In this document: positions 14,260 through 21,787 of the stretch, in pieces
Numbering within the stretch: position 1 is the stretch's first letter
Layout: each line of letters starts with the position of its first letter
DNA from: JBFISM01 sp041608535
Lineage (GTDB): Bacteria; Actinomycetota; Acidimicrobiia; Spongiisociales; UBA5794
DNA length: 27,066 nt
Direction: 5' to 3'
NCBI GenBank assembly: GCA_041608535.1
Contig: JBFISM010000038.1
Coordinates: 1 to 27,066, forward strand
Translations under genes and position numbers: made by a program
The notes under the pieces: model-generated
Told to the model about the DNA's origin: nothing
Databases searched by the model: none
What the model saw: the letters and a program-made list of their open reading frames with translations, nothing else

Positions 14260-16562
14260 GCACCCTCCGCCCGCGGCCCGGGGAACCCGGGATAGGGGAT
14301 CCGGGTGTGGTAGTAGCCGATCAGAGCCTGCACCAGTGACTGCTTGACCCTGGTGAGATCGCCGAAGGTCAAGTCGGATTCGTCGAGCTGACCGTCCTCG
14401 AGCTTCTCCCCCACCACGGAGTCGACGAGCTTCTTCAGCGAATCGGCGGTCGGGTCTTCCTGCTGCGCCAGCGCCCGCGCCGCCCCCTCCACGGCATCCG
14501 AGAGCATGAGAATCGCCATCTCCTTGCGCTGCGGCTTCTCCCCATGGTGCCGGAACAGCGAAGGATCGACCGCAGGGTCGGTCTCCATCGCCCGGTGATA
14601 GAAGTATCGCATCAATCCCGAGCCATGATGCTGAGCGATTCCGGCGGCGACGTCCGACGGAATGCGGAATTGTCGGGCGAGCCGAAGACCGTCGAGCACG
14701 TGGCGCCGGATGATCTCCGCGGACTGGACCGGGTCCAATTCGTCGTGCGGATTGGAGACACCGAACTGGTTCTCGATGAAGTATTGCGGGTGCTCCGTCT
14801 TGCCGAGATCGTGATAGAAGGCCGCCGCTTGGGCGAACAGCGGATCGGCACCGATCGCCCGGGCGGCCCGACCCGCCAGATTGCCGACCAGGATCGAGTG
14901 GTTGAAGGTGCCGGGAGCACGGTCCTCGATGAGCCGCAACGCTGGATGATTGCGGTCGGTGAGATCGAGCAACGTCACCGTCGTGGTTATGCGGAACAGG
15001 TTCTCCAGGGACGAGACGAGCCCTTGTCCGATGAAGCCTCCGATCACCGCTCCGGCAAAACCGGCGACTGCAGCGGCGGCGATGTCCTCCGAACTGATGA
15101 AGAACCAGTTGACGGCGGCCGCCACCGGCGCGAGTACCAGGGCGCCGAGCAGGACGGCCAGACGGAGCTGGCGCCGAGTGGACACAGCAGAGACGAATGC
15201 CACCGGGGCAACGGTGGCCACTGCCGCATACACCGTCACGGCCGGATCCTGTGTGGACACCGCCGTGAAGACCGCCATCGGAATCGCGGTGAGCAGGGCG
15301 GTTCGCGGGTCGTACAAGATCGCCGCGGCATATCCCAGCATCACACCAGGAATGAGGAACGCAAGCTGCGGGTCATCCGCCGCAACGACTTCGGGGACCC
15401 GTGACACCACGGCGGCAACCACGAGCAGCACCCCGAGCAGCGCCATGTGCTTGGGTTGGCTCCAGCGCGTTGGGGCGATACGCCACAAGATCAGCGCAGA
15501 AATGAGGACGGCAAATGCCCCGAGCGTGCCCGTGGCACGCCGTGAGGTCCCGGGGTCCGCGTCGAGCAGATTGAGACGCTCGATGGCCGCGAGTTGCGGC
15601 GCGGTGATGGCTTCACCCTCCTGCACGATGGGCTCTCCGATGGTGTACGTCTCGACGATCGGCTCCACCGCCTCGGCCGCTTTGGTGCGCGCATCGTCGG
15701 TCGCTGCCGAGTCCAGCAGCTCGTTTGCCTCCAGCGCATTGGCGATCACCACCGCGGCGGCTTGGTCGAGCTCGGTTGCGGCCTCGCCCACCACATCACG
15801 CACGAAGATGCGCGGCGGAGAGAGCAGGATGTTGGCGCGAACGTCGGTCAGCTCCCGGATGCCGTTGTCGAGGAAGCTGCGCGCCGTTCGCACCACGGCT
15901 TCCTCGATGTTGTCGTAGAAGCCATCACCGCCCACTTCCTCGGCGGCGAGATGAGCTTCATGTAGCGCAATGAGCGTCGGAAGCGCATCTGCGAAGAACG
16001 GATATGCGACGAGCAGCGCCGCTTCCTGGTCGGTCGGATCGATCCGGGGAAGCGTCGTCGTCGTGGTCGTCGACGAGGTCGTCGTCGTCGATGACGTCGT
16101 CGTGGACTCGTCGCCGGCTCCGGCTCCCTCGTCAGCGGTGGTGGTCGGCGCAGCTGTGGTGGTGGTCGTGCTGGTCGTCGTCGTCGTTGAAGACGACGTC
16201 GTGGGTACCACGTCACCATCGGGTGTCAGCTCTGTGATCGGATCGCCGAATGCACCATCTCTGATGTCCTGGAACAGACGGCGAATCCTGGCTTCGACGC
16301 GGCTGCCGATCTCGGGGCGGATCTCGTAGACGGCCTGAGTGTTCAACCTGGCGGCGCGACGCGCCTCCTCGGTGGCCGCTTCGTTGGGCACCTCGACGAA
16401 TGCGTTGGCGAAGAAGTCCTGCGGAGCCTCCTGACCTATGGTCAGCTCAGGCGGCTTCTCCGGCTCTTCGTGGAAGAGCGTGAGCGTCACCGCAACGAGC
16501 ACGATGGTCACTGCGATGATGAAGGTGTTGACGAGGCCGGGTCGCCTGGTGAAGAAGCTCAC
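14256..16562 (-). CDS. pgpH: 7TM-HD domain protein, probable cyclic-di-AMP phosphodiesterase (PgpH/YqfF family)
   Basis: This 768-residue membrane protein has a short inner N-terminus and a helix at 10-30. An extracytoplasmic 7TMR-HDED region follows (about 40-335), then about seven membrane helices (345-515) and a cytoplasmic HD hydrolase domain. HD residues are H555 (FNHS), H584-D585 (FYHDLGK), H645-H646 (QHHG) and D689 (LSDAVEG), as in PgpH enzymes that hydrolyse c-di-AMP to pApA. The outside domain is interrupted at 120-171 by a nearly pure Thr/Ser tract, a likely flexible and possibly glycosylated linker that typical PgpH proteins lack. The GTG at 16562 overlaps the phoH stop, and the gene's own stop overlaps ybeY. 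The phoH-pgpH-ybeY order is conserved with Firmicutes. Confidence 0.93.
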   Translation of the reverse strand: MSFFTRRPGLVNTFIIAVTIVLVAVTLTLFHEEPEKPPELTIGQEAPQDFFANAFVEVPNEAATEEARRAARLNTQAVYEIRPEIGSRVEARIRRLFQDIRDGAFGDPITELTPDGDVVPTTSSSTTTTTSTTTTTAAPTTTADEGAGAGDESTTTSSTTTTSSTTTTTTLPRIDPTDQEAALLVAYPFFADALPTLIALHEAHLAAEEVGGDGFYDNIEEAVVRTARSFLDNGIRELTDVRANILLSPPRIFVRDVVGEAATELDQAAAVVIANALEANELLDSAATDDARTKAAEAVEPIVETYTIGEPIVQEGEAITAPQLAAIERLNLLDADPGTSRRATGTLGAFAVLISALILWRIAPTRWSQPKHMALLGVLLVVAAVVSRVPEVVAADDPQLAFLIPGVMLGYAAAILYDPRTALLTAIPMAVFTAVSTQDPAVTVYAAVATVAPVAFVSAVSTRRQLRLAVLLGALVLAPVAAAVNWFFISSEDIAAAAVAGFAGAVIGGFIGQGLVSSLENLFRITTTVTLLDLTDRNHPALRLIEDRAPGTFNHSILVGNLAGRAARAIGADPLFAQAAAFYHDLGKTEHPQYFIENQFGVSNPHDELDPVQSAEIIRRHVLDGLRLARQFRIPSDVAAGIAQHHGSGLMRYFYHRAMETDPAVDPSLFRHHGEKPQRKEMAILMLSDAVEGAARALAQQEDPTADSLKKLVDSVVGEKLEDGQLDESDLTFGDLTRVKQSLVQALIGYYHTRIPYPGFPGPRAEGA
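16050..16205 (-). repeat. Simple-sequence tract encoding a Thr/Ser-rich insert in PgpH
   Basis: Two blocks of (GTC/GTG)-type triplets on the plus strand encode Thr/Ser runs at residues 120-142 and 153-171, separated by a short Gly/Asp/Ala spacer. The repeats are in frame and may vary in length between strains. Confidence 0.8.
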
Positions 16563-17578
16563 GTGGCGTCACCCCGCTTGCGTCCTGTTCGCTCCTGGCC
16601 CCCGGTGGGCTGCTCACCCGCGTCCCACGTCTCGTATGCCTTGATGATCTCGGCGACGATGCGGTGACGGACCACATCCTTGCCGGTGAGCTCGATGAAA
16701 TCGACTCCGTCGACTCCACGCAGAACCTTGGTGATGACCCGCAACCCCGAGCTCTGGTCCTCGCGCAGATCGGTTTGGGTCACGTCGCCGGTGATGACCA
16801 TCTTCGAATTGAACCCGAGACGGGTGAGAAACATCTTCATTTGCGGCGGGGTCGTGTTCTGGGCCTCATCGAGTACCACGAAGGCATCGTTGAGGGTGCG
16901 ACCGCGCATGTAGGCCAGCGGAGCGATCTCGATCGTCCCTCGCTCGATGGACCGATTGGTCTCGTCGGGCCCGAGCATCTCATACAACGCGTCGTACAGC
17001 GGCCGCAAATAGGGATCCACCTTGGCGGCGAGATCGCCGGGGAGGAACCCGAGACGCTCGCCGGCTTCGACCGCCGGCCGGCTCAGGATGATCCGGCGTA
17101 CCGCGCCCTGGACCAGCGCCTCGACCGCGCACGCCATTGCCAGGTACGTCTTGCCGGTCCCGGCCGGGCCGATGCCGAACACCAGTGTGTGTTCCCGCAC
17201 CGAATCCACATACGTCTTCTGTCCATGGGTCTTGGGTCGTACCAGCTTGCCCCTTCCCACCTGGATCGAGTCGGTGAAGATGCCCGAGGGCGACGGTACG
17301 GCTTCCTTGGTGAGATCGATCACCCGGCGTACCCGATCCTCATCGAGGCGCTGCCCCTCCTGGACGACGACGAGGAGCTCGTCTATCACCGTGCGTGCCT
17401 CGATCGCCTGCTCCTCGGGACCGTGCAGATCGATCTGGTTGCCCCGCGCCACGATCCGCACCTCGGGAAAGGCCTTCTCGATCTGACGGAGGTGAGCGTC
17501 GTTCTCACCCAGCAGGTCCACGACGAGGTGGTAGCTGGGCACCATGACGCGAATATCGGTGATGGAGGGAACCGTCAC
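16559..17578 (-). CDS. phoH: PhoH family ATPase
   Basis: The 339-residue PhoH/YbeZ-type protein is predicted to be an RNA-linked NTPase; its partner in many bacteria is YbeY, encoded two genes downstream. A small N-terminal KH-like domain (about 10-75) precedes the P-loop domain. Walker A is GPAGTGKT (137-144), followed by SRPAVEAGERLGFLPGDL, and Walker B is VVLDEAQN (234-241). ITGDVTQTDL (262-271) is the sensor-like motif. GTG 17578 was taken as start; an ATG or GTG at residues 12-13 is possible. The upstream GAG is a weak ribosome-binding site. It is the first gene of a five-gene operon with GTGA overlaps throughout, driven by a promoter with a perfect TATAAT. Confidence 0.95.
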   Translation of the reverse strand: MTVPSITDIRVMVPSYHLVVDLLGENDAHLRQIEKAFPEVRIVARGNQIDLHGPEEQAIEARTVIDELLVVVQEGQRLDEDRVRRVIDLTKEAVPSPSGIFTDSIQVGRGKLVRPKTHGQKTYVDSVREHTLVFGIGPAGTGKTYLAMACAVEALVQGAVRRIILSRPAVEAGERLGFLPGDLAAKVDPYLRPLYDALYEMLGPDETNRSIERGTIEIAPLAYMRGRTLNDAFVVLDEAQNTTPPQMKMFLTRLGFNSKMVITGDVTQTDLREDQSSGLRVITKVLRGVDGVDFIELTGKDVVRHRIVAEIIKAYETWDAGEQPTGGQERTGRKRGDAT

Positions 17579-17635
17579 GACAACTCATTCGTGAGAGACG
17601 GGGAACGTGCGGCGAGCGCAGCAGAGACCGGCGGA

Positions 17636-17641
17636 ATTATA
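17636..17641 (-). promoter_or_regulatory. -10 box of the phoH-pgpH-ybeY-CBS-era operon promoter
   Basis: A perfect TATAAT on the minus strand lies 57 bases upstream of the phoH GTG, in the 133-base gap after rsmE. The -35 17 bases upstream (TTCCGC) is poor. The rest of the gap shows no other element. Confidence 0.6.
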
Positions 17642-17711
17642 TCCGTTTTCGCGCCTTGGCGGAAGCGGAGGCCGCTCATCCCCATCCATCGTGACACAAC
17701 GTCGCGCCTAG

Positions 17712-18398
17712 TCAAACGTCGTCGCCACCACCCCGACCCATCTGGAGCCGGTCCAATGCCACCACCGCTGCGGCGATGGCGGCCGTCTCGCTGCGCAGCA
17801 CGGTCTCGGCGAGCCTGAACCTGGGCACGGCTGCGGGAACCTCACCCGGCGCAAAACCACCCTCGGGGCCGATCACGAGGCGCACCGGTGCCTCGATTCG
17901 AGCCGGAAGCGGGTTCGCCGCTGCGGCGTCGGCGATCCAGATATTCGGTCGTTTCACCACATCGGCCCACTCCACCGTCGGTGCGATCGAGGGGAGCCAC
18001 GCTCCCCGAGACTGTTCCAGTGCAGCTTGCGCCCACGCCAAGCACTTCTCAGTCTTGGGCTTCCGTCCCTGACCGTAGCGGGTCGCCAGCCAGCCAATGG
18101 ACTCGACCCCGAGCTCGACCAGCTTCTCGACGAGGATGCGCAGCCGCTCGGTGCGGTGAGGCGGGGCCACCACGATGCGTACTCCGCTGGAACGCCGGCC
18201 ATTGCTCTCCTCGCCCCGCCGAACTCCACCTCCGGTGAGGGCACCGACACCGACCCAGCCCGCGCCGTCGGTGTAGCTCACCTCGCTGGTGGGTGACCTG
18301 CGCAAGACGGTGCGCAGGTGATGCAGCGTTTCCTGCGAGAGCGGCAGCGGATCGCTCTCCCAGGGTCGGGGAATATAGAGATGCGGCGTGTGCGGCAT
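17712..18398 (-). CDS. rsmE: 16S rRNA m3U1498 methyltransferase RsmE
   Basis: The 228-residue SPOUT-class methyltransferase methylates N3 of U1498 in helix 44 of 16S rRNA using S-adenosylmethionine. The N-terminal PUA-like part is followed by the knotted domain, with LVEKLVELGVESI, the cofactor loop VIGPEGGF (about 174-181) and the C-terminal LRSETAAIAA. Start ATG 18398 lies 6 bases after the dnaJ stop. It is the third gene of the hrcA-dnaJ-rsmE unit, so it may share HrcA/CIRCE heat control. Confidence 0.95.
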   Translation of the reverse strand: MPHTPHLYIPRPWESDPLPLSQETLHHLRTVLRRSPTSEVSYTDGAGWVGVGALTGGGVRRGEESNGRRSSGVRIVVAPPHRTERLRILVEKLVELGVESIGWLATRYGQGRKPKTEKCLAWAQAALEQSRGAWLPSIAPTVEWADVVKRPNIWIADAAAANPLPARIEAPVRLVIGPEGGFAPGEVPAAVPRFRLAETVLRSETAAIAAAVVALDRLQMGRGGGDDV

Positions 18399-18404
18399 GC
18401 TCGC

Positions 18405-19493
18405 TCAGCCGGTACGAAATCGACGCTTCCTGCGTGGCGGCGCAGGACGCTCACCCCGCAGTTCTCCATAGGTTCGCAGCGCTTCCTCTTCCTCGCGGCT
18501 CAGTTCCGTCGGGATGTCGACCACCACTTCGACGAGCATGTCGCCGCGTCCGCGTCGCCGCAAGCGAGGCATGCCCTGGCGGGCGAGACGGAAGACCGTG
18601 CCGGGCTGGGTACCAGCTGGTATGTCGACTTCCATGTCGCCACCTTCGATGAGCGGAACCGGCACGTCGGCGCCGAAGGTTGCTTCGCTCACGCCGAGAC
18701 GCAGCCGGAAGTGGAGATCGTCCCCACGCCGCTCGAATCGCTCATCCGGCTCCAGTCGCACCTGTACGTACAGATCGCCGGCTGGTGCGCCGCGCTCCCC
18801 AGCGGATCCTTTGCCCGCAAGGCGCAGCCGTGTGCCGTCGTCGACTCCGGCCGGGATCTCGATCGTGAGCGTGCGCTTGTCGTGAATCCTTCCCCCACCG
18901 CGGCAGGTCTCGCACGGGTTGGTGATCACCGAGCCGGTGCCCGAGCACGCCGCGCACTCGCTGACGGTCATCACCGAACCGAGAATCGTGTTCCTCGCCA
19001 CCTGCACAGCGCCAGCACCCCGGCAGGTGGTGCACGTTGCCGGGGCAGATCCGGCAGCCGCTCCCGAGCCGCCGCACGTGTCACACGTGACAGGTGCCGT
19101 GAAATCCACCTCACGACTGGTGCCGAGCGCAGCCTCCTCCAGAGTGAGCCGCACCGCCACTGCTACGTCCGCACCTCGTGCCGGACCGCCTCGTCTGGTC
19201 CCACCGAACCCGCCAAACGTGCCCCCGAAGAACTGCTGCAGGATGTCGTCGAGCCCCGCAAACTGGCTGAACAGATCGCCGGCGAAGGTCTCTCCACGGT
19301 CGTAGGCGCGCCGCTTCACCGGATCCGACAACACCTCGTACGCTTCGGCGATCTCGCGGAAGCGCTCCTCCGCGGCGGGGTCACCCGGGTTGGCGTCGGG
19401 ATGGGTCTCCCGGGCGAGCGTGCGAAAGCGCTTCTTGATTTCTTCGGTGGTGGACTCGCGTCCAACACCCAGCACGTCGTAGTAGTCGGCCAT
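18405..19493 (-). CDS. dnaJ: Chaperone DnaJ (Hsp40, type I)
   Basis: The 362-residue co-chaperone stimulates the ATPase of DnaK and delivers substrates. The J domain (1-67) has the HPD tripeptide at 31-33. A short Gly/Phe-rich linker (about 75-105) follows. The zinc region holds four C-x2-C-x-G-x-G repeats starting at 137, 154, 180 and 194. The C-terminal substrate-binding domains end in a basic tail. It starts with ATG 19493, two bases after the hrcA stop. No dnaK or grpE is in the window; this hrcA-linked copy corresponds to the DnaJ2 arrangement known in other actinobacteria. Confidence 0.96.
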   Translation of the reverse strand: MADYYDVLGVGRESTTEEIKKRFRTLARETHPDANPGDPAAEERFREIAEAYEVLSDPVKRRAYDRGETFAGDLFSQFAGLDDILQQFFGGTFGGFGGTRRGGPARGADVAVAVRLTLEEAALGTSREVDFTAPVTCDTCGGSGAAAGSAPATCTTCRGAGAVQVARNTILGSVMTVSECAACSGTGSVITNPCETCRGGGRIHDKRTLTIEIPAGVDDGTRLRLAGKGSAGERGAPAGDLYVQVRLEPDERFERRGDDLHFRLRLGVSEATFGADVPVPLIEGGDMEVDIPAGTQPGTVFRLARQGMPRLRRRGRGDMLVEVVVDIPTELSREEEEALRTYGELRGERPAPPRRKRRFRTG

Positions 19494-19495
19494 GC

Positions 19496-20494
19496 TCAGC
19501 GTCCGAGGCTGTCGCCGAGACCCTCGCCGACCTCCTCGACGAGCTTGATGGTGCGCCGGTACTCCATTCGCATCGGACCGATCACACCGATGCGGCCCTT
19601 GCCGTGATCTCCGGCGTCGTAGCTGGAAGAGACGACGGCGAGATCGATCTCGTCGACGTCGAGGTCGCTACTCAAGCGCACCGTCGTGCCCACCGACTCG
19701 TCGTCGATCAGTTTGGCGAGCTGGCTCTGATGCTCGAGCAGCCCGAGAATCGTCTGCACGTGGGCGAGATCCTTCCACAGCTCGGCAAGCTGTGCGGTGC
19801 CACCGATATACACGTCCTTGGTGCGCTGGTCGACGCCACGCATCGCCTCGTTGACCGCCTCCACCAGCGCCCACACTCCAGCCGAGGTCCCCTCGGGCCG
19901 CAGCGTCGACTTCTCGAGACCATCAGCGATCGACTTGCCCGAGAACGCACGGACCAGCAGATGCTCCGCTTCGGCCCGATCCTCTTCGTTGGGCGCCCTG
20001 TGGACGCGCACCACGTCCTGGCTGACCCGGCCGGTGTCGGAGATCGTCACCGCAAGCAACGCAGACTCGGCCAGCGGTACGAGGTGGAAGGCACGCACGT
20101 GCTCCCCGGCGAAACCCGGCCCGATCACCACCGCCGGGTAGTGGCTCAGGTCGGACAGCAAGCCACTGGTCTCCTTGAGCAAGCTGGAGAGCTGCCGGCC
20201 CACTTCGGCGAAGAACGAGTCGATTCGCAATCGGGTCGTGCTGCGGAGCTTCGCCGGCGACACCGTATCCACGTAGAACCGGTATCCGGTCGGCGTTGGC
20301 ACCCGCCCGGCCGAGGTGTGCGGTTGACTGACGAACCCGTACGACTCGAGCCGGCTCAGATCGTTGCGGATCGTGGCGGACGAGACGTTGAGCCCGCTCC
20401 GCTCGAGCACGGCCGCGGAGCTCACGGGCTCACCCGTCGAGATGTACTCCTCGACCAGTGCTTCGAGCACTGTGATGCGTCTGTCGTCAAGCAT
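19496..20494 (-). CDS. hrcA: Heat-inducible transcription repressor HrcA
   Basis: The 332-residue repressor binds CIRCE operators and represses heat-shock chaperone genes, with activity tuned by GroE. The N-terminal winged helix (about 1-75) has RRITVLEALVEEYISTGEPVSS, SSATIRNDLSRLE and HTSAGRVPTPTGYRFYVD. The central GAF-like domain and the C-terminal IGVIGPMRMEYRRTI are typical. ATG 20494 follows a clear GGAGG 7 bases upstream; the 36 extra codons upstream run through the promoter. A CIRCE element lies about 100 bases upstream, so the hrcA-dnaJ-rsmE unit should be autoregulated. Confidence 0.97.
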   Translation of the reverse strand: MLDDRRITVLEALVEEYISTGEPVSSAAVLERSGLNVSSATIRNDLSRLESYGFVSQPHTSAGRVPTPTGYRFYVDTVSPAKLRSTTRLRIDSFFAEVGRQLSSLLKETSGLLSDLSHYPAVVIGPGFAGEHVRAFHLVPLAESALLAVTISDTGRVSQDVVRVHRAPNEEDRAEAEHLLVRAFSGKSIADGLEKSTLRPEGTSAGVWALVEAVNEAMRGVDQRTKDVYIGGTAQLAELWKDLAHVQTILGLLEHQSQLAKLIDDESVGTTVRLSSDLDVDEIDLAVVSSSYDAGDHGKGRIGVIGPMRMEYRRTIKLVEEVGEGLGDSLGR

Positions 20495-20592
20495 GACCGA
20501 TCCTCCGGCCGGTTGCGGACATACCGCAACCCGATGACCTGGCGTGCGGCGATTCCACGCCGATACCACCTGCGGACGCCGCGTCGACCGCC

Positions 20593-20622
20593 AATTTAGC
20601 ACTCTCCCGGCGCGAGTGATAA
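20593..20622 (-). promoter_or_regulatory. CIRCE operator with overlapping hrcA promoter
   Basis: TTAGCACTC-N9-GAGTGATAA (20596-20622) matches the CIRCE consensus TTAGCACTC-N9-GAGTGCTAA with one mismatch and exact spacing. On the minus strand a -35 TTATCA (20617-20622) and a -10 TAAATT (20593-20598), 18 bases apart, lie in and beside it, so bound HrcA would block the promoter. The operator begins at the TAA stop codon of hemW. Confidence 0.92.
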
Positions 20623-21783
20623 GACACTCCTGGCAACGGCGTCGGTGAACAATGGCTGCCGAACCACCAGGCGGTCCCCTTCTCGACCGACGATGCCGGC
20701 GTCGACCAGCCGCTCGCCCTCGCCAGACGCAAGCAGGGCCTCGCCCATTCGCCCCGCACGCACCCCCGCACGACGGCGCAAGCCGAGGATGAGGCGCTCT
20801 TGTTCAGCCGAGAAGGCACTCTGCGCCTCCCGGGCCCGCAGCGGCCGCTGACCGGCGGCGACCCGATCCAGGTATGTCCTCAAGTTACGCACGTTGCGGG
20901 TGCGCCATCCATCTCGATGACCATGAGCACCCAGCCCGAACGCCACATACTCGCCTTGCGCCCACGTCGCCAGGTTGTACCGGCACGGGTGGCTCGGCTC
21001 CGCCCAGTTGGACACCTCGTACCGCACGAGGCCCCCACGTTGCGCCAACTCCTGCAAGATCTCGTATTGGTCGGCCTGGTGGTCCGGATCGGGTGCGGGC
21101 CCACCGCGGCGGATCTGCCGCCACATCTCGGTGCCCGGCTCCGCCGTGAGGGCATAGCCGGAGAGGTGATTGAGCCCCTCCGCCAGGGCTGCTCGCACCG
21201 TCGACCGCCACGACGCGAGGCTCTCCCCGGGAGTACCGAAGATCAGGTCCAGCGAGACCGAGACCACCCCTCCATCCCTCAGGGTCCGCACCGCACGAGC
21301 GATATCAGCGGCTCGATGTTGTCGACCCAGCACGCCCAGGATCGTCGCATCGAACGACTGAGCTCCGAGCGAGACCCGGTTGAACCCGGCGGCCACGACC
21401 TGTGCCACCCAACCCTCCGTGACGTCCTCCGGGTTTGCTTCGATGCTGCGCTCGGCGTCGTCGGCCATCCCGAAGCGTTCCTCCAGCGCGAGCACGATGC
21501 GCTCGAGCTGCCGCCCGGACAGCGTCGATGGGGTCCCCCCACCGAGATTGACTGCATCGAGCGGTGTCCACGGCGGCTCCATGGCGATCTCCGCCAGCAG
21601 CGCCTCGACGTAGCTGTCGATCGAAGCGGCCGGATCGCCGGTGAGCTCGTCGTGCGCCACCACCGCGAAGTCGCAATACGGGCACCGCCTCCGGCAGAAC
21701 GGGATGTGCACGTAGGCGGAACGCCATGACCCCGCCGCATCGGCGAGCTGCGCCGAATCGGGTGCCGGCAAGCTCGTTCGCAT
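20596..21783 (-). CDS. hemW: Heme chaperone HemW (radical SAM, HemN-like)
   Basis: The 395-residue radical SAM protein belongs to the HemW branch, which binds heme and delivers it to target proteins, rather than true coproporphyrinogen dehydrogenase (established for homologues). The iron-sulfur motif is C30-x3-C34-x2-C37 in HIPFCRRRCPYCDF. NLGGGTPS, SIEANPEDVT, NRVSLGAQSFD and YEVSNWAEP(S) are the family boxes, and the C-terminal HemN domain is present. ATG 21783 lies 4 bases after the lepA stop, so lepA-hemW are coupled. Its last nine codons, including TAA, coincide with the CIRCE element for hrcA, so those codons serve two functions. Confidence 0.95.
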   Translation of the reverse strand: MRTSLPAPDSAQLADAAGSWRSAYVHIPFCRRRCPYCDFAVVAHDELTGDPAASIDSYVEALLAEIAMEPPWTPLDAVNLGGGTPSTLSGRQLERIVLALEERFGMADDAERSIEANPEDVTEGWVAQVVAAGFNRVSLGAQSFDATILGVLGRQHRAADIARAVRTLRDGGVVSVSLDLIFGTPGESLASWRSTVRAALAEGLNHLSGYALTAEPGTEMWRQIRRGGPAPDPDHQADQYEILQELAQRGGLVRYEVSNWAEPSHPCRYNLATWAQGEYVAFGLGAHGHRDGWRTRNVRNLRTYLDRVAAGQRPLRAREAQSAFSAEQERLILGLRRRAGVRAGRMGEALLASGEGERLVDAGIVGREGDRLVVRQPLFTDAVARSVLSLAPGEC

Positions 21784-21787
21784 GGAC

